Below are positions 39,501 through 54,500 of a stretch of DNA of 64,000 nucleotides, piece after piece (within the stretch, counting starts at the first letter, position 1; every line of letters starts with the position of its first letter). The stretch is from Nilaparvata lugens. Its lineage: Eukaryota; Arthropoda; Insecta; Hemiptera; Delphacidae. The notes under the pieces were generated by a model. The model searched no databases and had not been told where the DNA came from. It saw only the letters and a program-made list of their open reading frames with translations. The DNA lies in contig NC_052504.1 of assembly GCF_014356525.2 (NCBI RefSeq), positions 59,089,137-59,153,136 of the forward strand. The letters are read 5' to 3'. Made by a program: the position numbers and the translations under genes.

Positions 39501-42500
39501 TCAATATTTTTTCAAGTACCTTTTTTGTATGTATTTCTATTTCAATTGAGCAATTCAAGTAGCCCTATTGAGATACTCTATTAGAGTAGCCTACAATATA
39601 TATACTTTAAATCATAGTTAAATAAAAATATATTCAAGTTTCAAATTGATTTTACAAAATATTAACTGTAGTGATAATAATTATTAACATGTAACTAGAA
39701 TATTTGTAACATTAACTGTGTAATATAATTAATAGCAAAATGAAATGAGACTTGAGAAGTTTGTAGCTCGTCATTTATTGAAACATCACTCATTTATCAT
39801 TATACACATAAATGTTTGAAATACTATTACATGGGGATTGTCTTTTTTCAATCAATTGTCTTGTCTTCTCTCGAATCTTCATAAATCAACAGAGTTTGAA
39901 CGGATAGATTGTCGATGAATCTATGGAAGAGAGAAGAATTCTATCAAAACTTGAAACTTCTACCAGAGAATGTTGTAGTACATTGAAATTTTTTTGTCAA
40001 CAATGCGATGACAATGACATTGTAGGCAATGGAATTGTTTTGAAGCTACAATGACTTAATAATTATTTCATAAGTCCCATTTTTTCTAAAGATAATTAGA
40101 ATCTGAAATATTCTTCTCTCTTCTTCTTTTTCATACCCTTTTGCTGTTAAGCGTCGGGTTCCTTCAACCATTCTCTAAACTTTATACGATCCTGTGCCAT
40201 TCTCTTTACTTCATTCATTGTCTTTCCTCTTCCAGCAGCTATACTCTCTACATACTGATTCCATTGCAGTGGTGGTCGTCCCCTGCCTCGTTTTCCTTTC
40301 GGTCTTGCCTCCATAACCAGCCTTACCTTTCGTTCATCACTCATCCGAGCTACATGGCCATACCATCCTAGGGTTTTTCGTTGAACAGTGGCAATCAGTT
40401 CCTCCTGTTTTAATTTTTTTCTCATCAAACTATTTCTCACTCTGTCTCTTTTGGTTTTTCGAACCACCCTCCTTAGGTATCTCATTTCTGGGAAGGTAAT
40501 TCTCCTCTTGTGCTTTTCTATCATTGTGAGGCATTCTGTTCCATAGAGTAGAACTGGCTTAAATATTGACTCGTATATCCTTATTTTAGTTCCCTGGCTT
40601 ATTTCTCGTTTACCCAGGATGGTTCTGCTAAGCTGGTAATACACTTGGTTGGCTTTCCTTACTCTATTGTTTATCTCAACTTTCCCATCTGCAGAGATTA
40701 ATGTCCCAAGATATTCATAGTTGTTCACCCTTCCCAATATTTCACCATCCCATGTTATATCCAACTCCACATTCTCCTGATTCTTTGATACTATCATCAC
40801 TTTACTCTTCTCAATGTTGACAACCATTTCCTTATCTCTTATCACACTACGCCATTCTGTTACAGCATTTTGTAGATCTCTTCGAGTGTTAGCTATTAGC
40901 AATATATCGTCTTCATATATCAGTCAGTGCTTGAACGTATACTGGGCGGATGTTGCGGTTTCCAATCTTGCTTCGAGTCGTTCTTCTTTTGCACATTTTT
41001 AGTATTATTATTTGATCCATCAGTAAAATCCTAAATCAATTCCAATAATTATTGACATTGACGTAATGAAGTAATGATAGATGAATAAATGATGCAATTA
41101 TTGCAAATACCTTCCCCTTTTTCCATACAGGCCATACGCACATTTGTATGAGCTTAACAAGCTAAGCCCAACTTGTTTAGGACTGTCAATTTCTAACTTG
41201 ACAGCCCAATCATGTAGGGGGCGACAGACATTATTGAGAGTCCCAGATATACTTTCCTACACTCTCAACACTGGATGCATACCCACATAACTGCATAGTT
41301 TTCCCAAACAATAATACTGGTATTTTTGCAGAGAGAAATTCAATTCAGTCTAATCATGGTTTAAGCCATCTGAAGTACCTATAGTTTGCATCCTCCCAAA
41401 TCAATAAATGAATATATAGATAAATAAATCAGTGAATCACAATATGGAGCAAGGTTTGGTTACCTGGGTTTCTCTTTCTGTTCATCTTTGCCCCGTTCCT
41501 CGGATTTGGCCCTGACGGCTTCGGCGTGCATCCTGGCATGATGCCTGCGCTCTTCGGAGCGGAAGCGTTTGTCGGCTTTCTTGTAGATGCGCGCGGCGCG
41601 ATGTGGCGCCCGGGGCGAGTCTGCGAATCCGGCCGGAGGCTGCACGATGTCCCCGGTCGCTGTGCGCTCCACCACGGCTGTCGTCTGTGCGGTCTGCCAA
41701 TCAAAAGGCATCCAAAACAAAGAATTGTTATTTGATTTATTCTATTTCATTTCTTATAGCATTGAAAATAAGGTTTCACTTTAAAATAAGGCACCTAATA
41801 GGAGAATTACGATATGGTGATGATTAAAGTCTGCAACAGTATGCCTGAATGTCTTGACTCCTTCGAGGAAAATCGTATGGTTAGAGAAGGACTTCTTCTA
41901 GTACCATACAGTTAAACTTCATAATGTGATGGTCCTGTATACCACAATAACTGCAGTTTACCTCAAAGCGCTGCGGGTGGAAGGTTGCTTTCAAAGACAT
42001 ATCAGTTTTTCAGAATAGAATAGGATAGGATAGAATACAATAGAATGACTTTTTATTTGTTGACGTGGCGAAGTTTGGACAATATTGTCCACTCAACCAC
42101 TCAACCACAAGAGTACGAAATAGTGAGAAATTTCCCTCTAATATGAGAATGGAGCATTTACTACAACTTGAGTCGTATACATATACACACAAAGACTATG
42201 GTTCCTGAGATACAGTATTTCATTTTCAGGGTGAGAGTTTTTCAATGAAATCAGTCTCTCTCTACATTACTCTACAGAACTGAGTTCACAGGAATCAACT
42301 GCAGGAGTAATTGATCAACGATTCATAAACAGAAGTAGAATTTTGTCTGCACTTTGAGAGCTTCATACTCCTATTTTAGCTGTAGTTTTTGGTTTGCTTT
42401 CTTTTTTGGTGTTTCATTTATAATCTACTCGTGTAAACTGGTTTGCTCTGATCTATTTCTTTTTTTACTGTTTGTCGAACTTATATCAGTTATTTTCTAT

Positions 42501-45500
42501 TGATATTCATAAGGTTACTTACTAGTTATTTATTAAAATTATATAGCATCTACGTTATGTTTCCTTTCCCCAAAGAAGTCTACACAAAGAGAAAATATTT
42601 TCCACTAGCGTTTCGGCGTTCCATTAGCCTTCCACATTAAACTCCACGTTCCTGCAGCCGATAGTGGAAGCTACTATTGTCTCTGTGTACAGCATGCTCA
42701 AGGAACGAATAGTTTTCACCAATTATGCCATACAATATTTCAATATGGGCCTACGTATATTGTTATTGCTATTGTCGATGCACGCATTTTACATATTTTA
42801 ATATTCCTTTCCACAATAAATTATAGTCCAGTCAACGAAGGGTTAAAGAGGGTAACGTTTGGAAGACAATTTTGGACCTCGTAATTCTGTTTAGGGTAGT
42901 AAGGAGGTGAACATATCAAAATTCCCCACCCCTAACCACTGTGCTAAGAGGGTCGGGAAGGTTCAAAGATACAATTTTTTGGTTTCTCACATATAAATCT
43001 AAATCTACGCATTTTACGGGCATGACTATTCTATATAAAATTGAAGCTTACATAATTTCCTACAATATTAATCTCATAACATTTTCTATATCTTCTTTAG
43101 TTTTCGAGATATCCGTTCTTGAAGGTGTAACATTTTTGAAAAATACACGTTTGCTTCCAATATTTTGCTAATATAAGATGAATAAAGCTCACAGTCGGCT
43201 GTGAAGCGGTGCACTCGACGTGCCGGCCGCAGTGGTGACAGAGTGAGTGAGAGTGAGAGTGAGAGTGCTGCTCAGTGAGCGTGTAGGTGTTGCTGCTGTG
43301 CTCGCTGTAGAACACAGAGTCGCTGCCGGGGCTCACCGATCGCAGCGATTCGGCACTCAGCGCTTTCAGACGTGCTGATTCGGGGCTCACAGCACCCTGT
43401 CAAACAACACAAACTTCCATTTCAATCAATCAACCAAAATATGTTGTTGATGTTACTTTCAAAGAAGGTTTGAATAGGATGAGTAGTTCAACCAATTCAA
43501 TAGGATGATTGATTAAAGCCTTGTACACATCACTACGATTTATAAGAAAACGACGTGGGGAGCGAGACAATTTTTTACCGGTCGTAGAATGGTTGAAATC
43601 GTTGCAAATCACAATGGCGTGCACATGGCTTTAGTTGTGGATAATATTCCCAAACCATGTAACTTATTCTTCTAAGGTTATCATCATAGCTTGAACTATT
43701 GGTGAATGATTTAATTTAGTATGAAGGAAAAGCGAAACGTAAATTTTTACACTTGATGAACTGTTTAAATATTTTCTCAATACATAATCAATTTAAAAAA
43801 AAAACAAAATTTCAATTTGTAATTTGATAGACAAATAAAAAATTTATTCCAGTTTTTCAAGAGTAGCGATGGAATTTTTTACACAATTCAATTTATTAAA
43901 TATAGAACAATGTTTTATTGAAATGGAATACTCTTTACTCTTTAATAATCTTCATTGGGCGGAGTTGAATGTGAGAGGAGGAGTGATTTAATATTCATTA
44001 TCAATCCAAGTCTTTCATTCAATAAGTGCATCAAATGCTTTAAAATCTTCTTCAAACCTTTTCTCTGAACCACATACTTCTCTGAAACTATTAATAGAAA
44101 TCCTAATCTACTCAACTAATAACGAAGGAAAACAACTCATCTTACAATCAATTATACATTTTATTAATATTTTGTTCAACCTTTGATTTGCCTATATGAT
44201 GGCCAGGACTTCCTCCGGGGCTCTTGGTTCTATCGTGCACGCAGACATGCAGAGTGCTGTGGTCCGGACTCTTGACGACGTCGCCATGGAAGCAGACGTG
44301 GCCTGAGTGGCAGGAGGCCTCCTCTGCATGTGAGTGCGACACTGGGCTGGGCGATTTCGCTGCCACCGAGTACCGCCTTCTGCAATTCTCCTCGCCACTG
44401 TTGCTTCGTCTACGAGATGTAGCTGCTGCTGATGTTCTAAACAGAATAAACAAATATGTGGTTCAAGGTAGTGAAGATATTTGAATTCACGGCTCGAAAT
44501 TTTCCAAGATCATCAATATTTTGGAATAGGTCAAGAGTTAGTGTTTATAACTTATTTTTGGACTTTTCTATTGATCTATCATAATTCAAAATCAGAATTA
44601 TAAAGTGCATTCCAGTTATTTATTTTTGAAGTGAATATTGTTGGGATGTGAACTTTACCCAATTTTAAAAATTTTATTGAACAGAGGAATTTTTGGGATA
44701 GCGCCTGTTTTTTGATCAAATTGTAATTTTTCATCCAATGAATGAATAAATAAACGAAAAATACAATTAGACGATTACAAACTTTTTTATAACCAATGAA
44801 AACTTTAATTTCCTATTTTTATTGAATTATAACTTTTCATATTCATCATTTGAAACTACCATGTAAATATAAGATGGTAAAGTTTTCTTAAATAATAATA
44901 AATGGATATTATGGTAGACCTACATGAGAGTTCAGTGAATATGAGATTATGAAATTACATTGAATGATAGACCAACACAATTGGAATAATATTTGGAACT
45001 ACCATGTGAATATAAGAAGATAGAGTCTTCCTAAATAATTCAAAATGGAAATTATAGTACATGATAGTGCAGTGAGATTATGAAATTAGATTGAATAATA
45101 CCTTCGATTGTGGATACTTTAGGTATACGTATTATACCTAACGTATAATACGTCATTATTACCTTAATCAAAGTATCCATAATCAAAGATAATACACAAT
45201 TATTGTAATAAAACATTGTTCGTTGGAAGTTAAAATGAATGAATGTTTTGTAAGCCAAGCCTTTAGATAAGTGATCGTATCGATTTCAATGAGCTTCAAA
45301 TCATGTTTAAGTGAAAAAATGAATTTTTCTAGAATTTTTCCTTGTAATTCATATTTGTTATATTTGATGCTGAGATTAAAATCTCATGTCCGGGTTCACC
45401 AAGCTTCGTCAAGACATTTAAACATGGTCAAATAGGGGACAGTTTACAACGAGATGGAACTTATGAAGTCTATTGAATTTAATTCATTTATTCTTTGGAT

Positions 45501-48500
45501 AAAACACTCTACAATATCGGAATGAAAAACAGGCATTTGCCCAGAACTTCTTCTGTTCACAAGTTTTGCCCAATAAAATTTTCAAAGTAGGGTTAAGTTC
45601 ACATCATAAAAATTTCACTTCAAAAAATAAATAGCTGTAATGAACTATATAATTCTAATTTTGAATTTTTATATAAAAATTGTAACTATTTCTATGGCAA
45701 TTATAGTTACTATCGATAATTCCAGTACACGCTTTTGAAGCGGGTAGACAGTTTTACCATGTTAATTTCTTGACCGAGTTTGGTGAAACTGGGCATAAAA
45801 AACTATGAGGTAGATGAGAATTGATAAATATTAAACAAGCATATTTATTTATATTTCGTTGATGGTTGATAATTTTTGAAGAGATACCATTCAATCTGAT
45901 GCAGAACCAAATCTATGGATTCATAATAGCAAACCCGAAACTGGAGGAATATAAAAGGGTATGTACTGTTACTCAAGAACTATTAAAATTTTAAAATTAT
46001 ATAGAAGTTTTTGAAGTGGTTGAATCAATAATAATTGGTGCCTAGATCCGTTGTTATAAAAATTATATGATCACCTTGCATGTGAAGTTGGGCTCCTGCC
46101 CCCTCCAGTTTTTCTTCTAGGGCTCTCACGAGGTCTCCTCGATTTTCCACACACGCATTCATCGTTGGATTCCTCTGACGACCCCTCATCGACGCCATTG
46201 CTCACATGCACAATCTAGTTGCAAACAAATACAATCATATTAATAACAAGTTAGTCTGAAGCAATATTGAATCAAGGGAAGGTATGGAGGGATAAAAATT
46301 GGTAAAATATTTTATTGATAACGCACTGATGAATTCACATACATAACTTATCTTAGAGACAACGAAAAATGGCTTCTGAGAGAATAGTTACGGTAGCTTT
46401 GATTGGTATTGTATGAATATAGCCATAGAGAAAAGATAGCGAAAGATTTTATCCTATTTTATTTTGTATTATAGCAGAAAGGAGATAAATTTTATTTTGA
46501 TTTGATAGCATAAGTGACCTATGTATAATTTTAAGTTTGATACTTTTAATCTGGGTAGTCTGGTATAGGATAAACTAATGTAATCTGACATCATAAGAAT
46601 CATCAAGTCCATTTTGTTCCAAATCTATTGAGCAAGTTATATTGAATCAAATTGATTCAAGTCGATGCACCAGAATGTATTGCGCATACTGAGAGATAAG
46701 AATGGTGTGTGAAAGGATTATACAGAATAGATTTCTCGTAAAAACAACTTGCTACTCAATGGGATCAATCAATAGTGAACAAAAATTATAATATATAATA
46801 AACTGGTCACAATTTCACGCGACAGCATATTGTCTGTAATATTGGCTATAAGCATAGAGAAAAGATAGCATAAGAAAATATCTCATGATATAGCAACGTT
46901 AATAGACAGTTGATAACTGTTGATACTAACTTTGATGATATAGGCGGACGTTTATGTTCCAAATTTCACTGTTAATTCGAGCCGATGGTTCTATTAGTTA
47001 TTTTTCGTGAAGCCATGTGACGCCGGTACTCTCATACTGTGCCGTTCTTTACTCTTACCCAGTCAAAACAGTAATAATTGACAGTAGTCAACAGTAATCA
47101 GCTTGAAATTTGTATTATTAACGATCTATATCATGAGATATCTTCTTATGCTATATTTTCTCTATGATACAAGTCAAGTGCCCTCTTTTCGTCATTTACA
47201 AATCGTAAAAAAGTCTCGAAAAATGTTTTCCGGTCCACTTTTTTGTATAAGATATAAATAATTTTAGATAACTGCAGATATAAATACTGTATCTTAATAT
47301 GAAAACGGTATAATTAATATTATTCTCATAATATTGATATTAAATTTTATCGTTATTTCCAGTAAATAAGGGGTCGAATGGATTCTAAAGTGAAAGATGG
47401 AAGGGAATGCTCTTATTTACGCATGAAAATTGTTTTGACTTTACGTTAACTGTAATATCATTGAACTATTTATCGTGTAATTGGAATATAGTAATAGCTT
47501 ATTAGGAAGTGCATGCAATAGAAACAAATGTAATTATGTTGATATTGTTTACTTGAGAGGAAGGAATAAATTGTAGAAAATTAATATTAGCAAATTTAAT
47601 GAGAAACATCTACGAAAAGAAATAATGTATCCTCCATGAGGATTTTTTAACGATTAAAATATCTATATAAGAGGATTTGAGAATTCTATTCAACGTTTTC
47701 CATAAACAGGTCTATTTAGCCTATAAGATATAACAATTAAGGGATTAAACAACAATGAAAATGGACTGAAGTATCCAGCAATAACAAAAATCTAGTCTAC
47801 AACAGGAAACAGTTCAAATTTAAATATATTAAAATAGCAACTACAATATTCTTGAAGCGAAATCCCAAGAATTGAAAATTGCATGAGTCCTATGAAACAC
47901 TTGATTGGGCAAATGGATTATTATTAACGACAAATGGCGCATGAATACTTGTACCAAAAAAGCTACTAGCTAAAAAGCAAATATTATAAATATAAAATAT
48001 TGTCAAAATTGTAGCTTAATAAAACACTGCAGTCCCTTGTTGACATTATTGCAGCTTCAAACTAGAGGCGTTTCGACAATAATACATAAAAATAGAAAAA
48101 GACAAATGTTGAAAGATAATTCAGAATAAGGAACGGCGAAAACCTTGTTTTCATCAGAATTTTCTTGAGTTGTAGACCAATCTTCACAAACAATGAATCC
48201 ATCATGCATAGCTGGACTCCGAACCATTGTCGGGGTGATAATTTTGACCTGGCATATTCCAGGCCCAGCAGTTGTTTCAGTATCATCAAGTATCTTTAAA
48301 ATAGATTAATATCATCCCAATAAGATAAAATCAACAATAAACATCTTTAAGAATAGAATAACTTGTTGATAGAAAGCCATTAAATTATTAGACCATCGAT
48401 GAAGATGATAATAATTATCATTATATTCGAGTTTGCATTCTGATTACAAATTTCCAGAATAATCTCATCGGTATTATTATGAAAAGCATTAGTCCTTCTC

Positions 48501-51500
48501 CAGTGATTAGCTTGAAGCTGACATTTATTGGGATTTCAAAAATGTCATAAACAATAAATTGTACGTCAGAAGAACAGTTTTTTTATAAAAAATATGTTTT
48601 TTCTCCCATGATTTTATAGCACCTAGTTAGAGACTAATGAGCTATTTTATTTGACTTTACTTGACTCTATTTTAATTAATATTAGTTTTATAATAATAAT
48701 TTGTACCAGAAATTCTTCAGAGATTGAAAAGCTACAGATCTGATATTTCAATAACATTAATATTAGCACATTGTTATAATCCTGCAATACTATATTATGA
48801 TATTTAGTGGTATTTGGGTTTTTTTATGGAAAAAATCATTTTAGATTCATCAATATACATAAATTCATTCCAATTTATATTAATTCGAACTTTTGTCAAG
48901 GAGAACTCTGTTATACATGGACAGATTTTTACATTCACAAAATTATTTGGGAGATCATTCTTGTTCTCTCACCTGATTGCTGGGTGTTCTCTTCCCTTGA
49001 GGTTGAACTGGACTTTTACATCGAGGTTTACTTCTTCTAGGAGTTACAGCTTCTTCATCTTTTGCTGTTGGAGATTTTCTAGGCCAAGTACTTCTAGCTT
49101 GAGGACTGGTAACTGTGGGAAATAATTATTCGAATGAATGAAAGTAATTCATCAAATCACTGATCTTATAAATAGTATTTATTCATTTGATATAGTGTTT
49201 ATCATTAAATGAGAAAAGGATTGATAATGGCTAATTAACAGGTAAGAGCTAAAATCCTTCTCCCAAAATTTAAATAAAATAAAGCAGATTAATTAAATCT
49301 TCTTATTAATTTGAATCTCTTAGATATTTGTGTTTTTTTGCGGATGTTGCCCACATGAGCTCATTGCTTGTGCATGGATAATGGAAAGTGCGATGGTGAT
49401 TTAATGAGATGATCGAACGTCAATGCCTACCGGCGGGATTCGAACCCACAAAACAATCTATGATACAAATATTCAATATTATTTTCAAGAATCTATTCAA
49501 TATATTCAGCAAGATCCATATAATAAAAATCAGCTAGAGTTATAAATTCGTGAGCAATGACGAAGAAATAACTCAAAACAGATATCATTAAAAGCATCAT
49601 TTTTGAAAACAGCATAACCGAATTAATGTTTTTCTACACAATATATTATTTTACATAGAAATAACAGCACTGATGACAATTACCTAATAATATTAATCAT
49701 TTTAAAACTAATACATGGTTTAGGAACATTGTAATATTATAATAATATATAACAATATTGTCATTTTAATATTAATATTCCGGAACAAAACGTCATAATC
49801 ATGATAATATTATGATCAAATAGAATAATACTATCCAATAAAGTATTTTAATAGGGCTACTTGAGTTTTTTAATTATTATAGAAAATACTAGAACCCTCT
49901 TTTTACTTTTTCATATAAACACAACTAGTTTCTAGCACTCAAGCCATTTTCAAGTGTCACTTGATTTTGACACTTTGAAATGGCATGAGTGCTCGAAACT
50001 AGTTGTGTTTATAACAAATAAAAAGTGAAAAGAGGGTTCTAGTGATTATCAGAAAAATATTTAAATAAGTAATAAATATAATAATAAAAAATATAAATTG
50101 AAATTTAATAGAAGCCAAACAAGGAGAAAATATTAGAAGTAAATATTATGATTATTGATTGGGAATTTCGAGTTGATGAGAAATATACTCATATTATGAT
50201 AGAAACCATGCCAGAGATTGGATTGAAGGACTGAGTATGGGAAGTTGAAGGCAAATAATTCTCACCAGTAGGCATCGGAGCAGCTGCTTCTCGGTGTGGT
50301 GACAATTCCAATTTGAACCCTTTCTTGGCTTTCACTATTTCTTCGTCTGACCATTTCCTGAGAAATAAAACCATATTATAATAAAAACCATTCAAATTTG
50401 CAAGGCCTAATATATGAATCTGATAATTATCATAGTTACTAAACATTTGACTCTCTATTCACAATCATATATACCACATTGAATTTTTCTATTTGATTCT
50501 CAGATATTCATAAGTTTGGATACCACTTGGTCGTTAAAAAAACCTCAACTCTTTCAAAAACGTTGCACTTAATGTGTCTGGTAGGCTTCTTATGATTCTT
50601 ATATATTATTATTATTATATGTAATAATTTCAAGATTAAATACAAGTGTCAATTAATCTAATACTGTTCTTCAACTTTCTTGTTTCAGCTATAATTTTCA
50701 ATTCAGAATATTCTGTTATTTTTCAAAGAAATATATAAACTGAAGTAGCGAGTTCTGGGATTATTTAAATGAATATTACTACATTATAGTAGTCCAAGGT
50801 CGTAATTAGATTCAAATCTAAGCGTTATAGTGGCCACCATAATTTAACACTATTTAGTTGATTCGATTAGAATGTTTGCAGTATAATGATTCACATTACG
50901 TGTCAGAGCCCACGATCAATTTCAAGATTCAAGATTTACAATCTAAACGGATTTTTACTATAAATCATTGGAAATCAGCACATATGTAGATATATGTGTA
51001 CAGTTTATTGTAACATAACTCAACATAATAAAAATCCAAACAGACCTGACCCTGTTCTAGATATTGACATTAAAATCATAATTATTATCCATGAGTAACA
51101 TTCTCCTGGAATAAAGTTATTAGATGCATCCCATCAGTATTGGTTAATTGATGCTGGAAAGGTTTTCTCAAAAGAATAAAAGATCAAGTCCCGTTTGCAC
51201 AAAAGCCGGTTAAATTTGAACCGTGATTAATTTCACGAGAACCAATCAGAGGTCTTTTTGATAAGACGGCTTCTGTAATTGGTTCTCGTGGGATTAATCA
51301 CGGTTAAAATTTAACCGGCTTTTGTGCAACCGGCACCAAGTGTTGAAAAAATTGATCTATGTTATCAAACTAGTGAAATAATGGATCAGTCTGAAAAGGA
51401 GTTGAGAAAGGCTACCTATATTGTCTATATTGTTTTGCAGAATCAGTTGTTAAGTTTCTAATAGAGTAAGCATTTAGAGTGAAGCCTGCTAGAACAACTA

Positions 51501-54500
51501 GGAAATGGAGAGAATCATACAACAATGAAAGCGAAGGTAGAATTAATTAAGAGCATCAACAGTCTTCAACATGCAGAGATGATGAATGCATACAGAACAT
51601 TCATGCCTGATAAAGCTGATTGCTGAAAGGAAGTTTGTGCATGAGATGTGGACAAAACCAGAAGAGGTTTGAGGTTACCGGCGGCAATTATGAAGTACCT
51701 ATTTTTGGAAGAGGTTTGCTGGTCTTCAGTGGGTGACTCATAGTCACCGGGAGTCGAGCAGCGTCCACTGTGCTCTGATGCGCCGCCCTGCTTCTCGCCG
51801 CTGCTTCCATCTACACTGTAACTACAACACATTCAACAGTCAAGGGAAACTCTTTACACTAACTTGAAGGCAACGCCTTTCATTAAGGGAAGTCATTTAT
51901 TATCATCTTTATTTAGAGGGAATAACTGAGAACGGAATTGTAAATTTCAGATTTAAGTTTCACCCAAAGGTGTTTAGTTTTATTCTATTTATTTATTTTT
52001 TTGAATTGTATTGTTAAAAAATAATTGGAATTGGTTATTTCAAGGTTGAAGTTTCTAGTAATAATGCTGCAGATGTCTTCTTGACATCTGAATGAAAACG
52101 GACACCAGAGACATAATTATATTTTTTATCTATTTGTTGAACAAAAAACAAGTTAGTTACAAAGATATATATTAAACCAATTGATTTTTTGTAGGTTATC
52201 AAGTGCAGCAGAGCATCTTTGAAATTGTCTTAGTATACTAGCAAGTATACACACTAAAGAACTAATGAAATTTTGATCCTCCAGTACCGATAACTTGTAT
52301 AGTTTCTTGTATGGCATTACCACCATTTGTTATATCTGAGCATGTAGAGTTAATTCTGATGATAGGGTTATGGTATATTATCAAATGAAAACTACTTGAT
52401 ATTGTCATATAATATATTATGATATAATGACTTGATATTGTGTGTATTATAATCTTAATGTAGACAGGTAGACGAAGATGTAGACGAAGATAACTATGTA
52501 CTATTCGTTATGCTAATGTATTAATAACGATGTGATTGCTGTAAATAACCTTCTGGACGAGTTCTACTGAGCAATGAACAAGAGGAACATTGAGAAAGAT
52601 TCACAATTTATGCGATTTCCATTGTTCATTGATAAAAATATCAGATATAAGTTATATATATTCAATGTTGTAAATTGTGAGGAAAAACTTCAAATAATAA
52701 GAAAAGTTCAAGGACAGATAGGTATAAAGGATATTCCTGTTTTCTCTTCCCATTTTGTGATTTTGGATGAAGAGTTGACTAATAATATGTTAGCAGATTC
52801 GATATTATTGAAAATAAATTGAAATTTTTCAAATGTTTAGCTGAATCAGGGTATATGAAAATATTCCAATAGTAGATTAGGTAAGTGATTTTTTGAGAAG
52901 GTTGCTCAAAGTGAAAAAAGTGTAATAAGTGTACTTGTAAGAATGATTGAGAATTTTAGATCCATAAAAATGTAGTTTTTACGTTTTAAACGTTATTACA
53001 AGAAGCCACGGTGAAAACATCATTTGGGAGAATTTGGTTCAAAATATAAGCTACTTAACTCACATTATATGAAATGGGTATGAAATTATTTACAGAGCAT
53101 GTAATTTCAAAGGGAACACTAAACATGAATTTTGCATAGTCTAATCAAGAGGATACACAAACAAGACAGGAAAAAGCCTAGAAATATGATGCTGATAGTT
53201 GACATCAAAAGCAGTTTAGAAACAGACTATGGAGGAAGAATGTGAGGAAGAAGAATTTGAGATCTTCGCAACCTACATAAATGTATTGTACTACTATTCA
53301 AAATGTATTTGTGATGATTTATGCATTATATTATGATCGAAGCCAGTAAAGTTTATTAAGGAGTTTTACAATTTTTTAGAGTATTTGAGTTTAATGTTGA
53401 TAGGATGACTGAAACATAGTTTCTATACACAGATTGTATTTGAATGTTTTACGAAATTATTATTAGTGAATAATTCACTATAAAACTATAATTATTATAG
53501 TCATTTGTCATTTAAGTCTTTTAAAATTTGGACGAAATCTTGTTTGGGCATTATAAGAGACTCGGGAAATGGATATGTAAACATGCCTGTTTTCTCTTCC
53601 CATTCAGTGATTTCGGATTGAGAGTTAATTAGTAATATCTTAGCAAATGATATGTGGAAACTGTGAGTAATTGTCCACAATATTGTCTATAGCTCATAAG
53701 ATTAAATAGTTGATGCACCAGAATCAAGGAACTATTTTTCATTATTCTAGGAGTTCTCTGTTAGAAAATGTAGGTATTATATTTGAATGTATTATAGTGA
53801 TGGAATATTATTGATGAAAAAAATTGAGAAAGTTTCCACATCAGAATAGTATGAGACAATCACTTATTATAATATTAATTAATAAGGACAGAAAATAAAC
53901 ATCTTCAACCATCGGTTTAAAGCTAATTTTATACGACGTGTACTACTCTATTTTTGGAAAACTAATAACTAATGCTAGAAAATTCACTACAATTATTGTT
54001 TTTGCTTATTGTAATCTTGAAATCTTTAAGCTACTAAAGAGTAAATATTCATTAATATTTTCAAGAGTAATAATTTTAAAAAATCTATTTAGAAAAAGGT
54101 TGAACAATATAATTATTTATCGTTTATTTTTAGGTGACTATTCAACTTAGTTATGAGTTTGCGTGATGAAGAACATAGATAAAAGGAATGTGACTGAAAT
54201 ATTGAACACTCAGATAGAAAATCAGTGACATCCATGCGAATAAACAATTGAGAGTTGAAAAAGTGAACACAAATAGAACTAGTAAAAACAGGTGTAAACA
54301 TAGAAAAATGAAGTGAACATTTAGATTCGGTTGCTGCTATGACATTGATGCTCAAAACGATGAGAAAGATTCCACATTCGAGAACAGATACCCAACATTG
54401 AGAATTTTGAACAAGGCTTACCTGCCGCAGCTGCTGCTTTCGCCGCTAACTGAGTCGCCATCCTTGTGCTTTTTCTCTTCAACCTCTTCGGGAACTCTTT

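Noticed and set aside
42824..43170. Second full foldback element because of the TAGTCCAGTCA end
   Set aside because: Only one end is present and the interior does not match or invert, so it is listed as a partial element.
44174..44192. GC donor (TATAG/GCAAAT) for exon 15
   Set aside because: It would leave phase 1, while exon 16 needs phase 0; the GT site six codon-positions on (TCAAAG/GTTGAA) fits.
48807..49125. Two plus-strand open frames (77 and 103 codons)
   Set aside because: Shadows of exon 12 on the minus strand plus adjoining intron.
49400..49445. tRNA gene suggested by a perfect GGTTCGAATCC box
   Set aside because: No cloverleaf, anticodon arm or A box could be drawn, and part of the sequence recurs at 61571, which points to a SINE.
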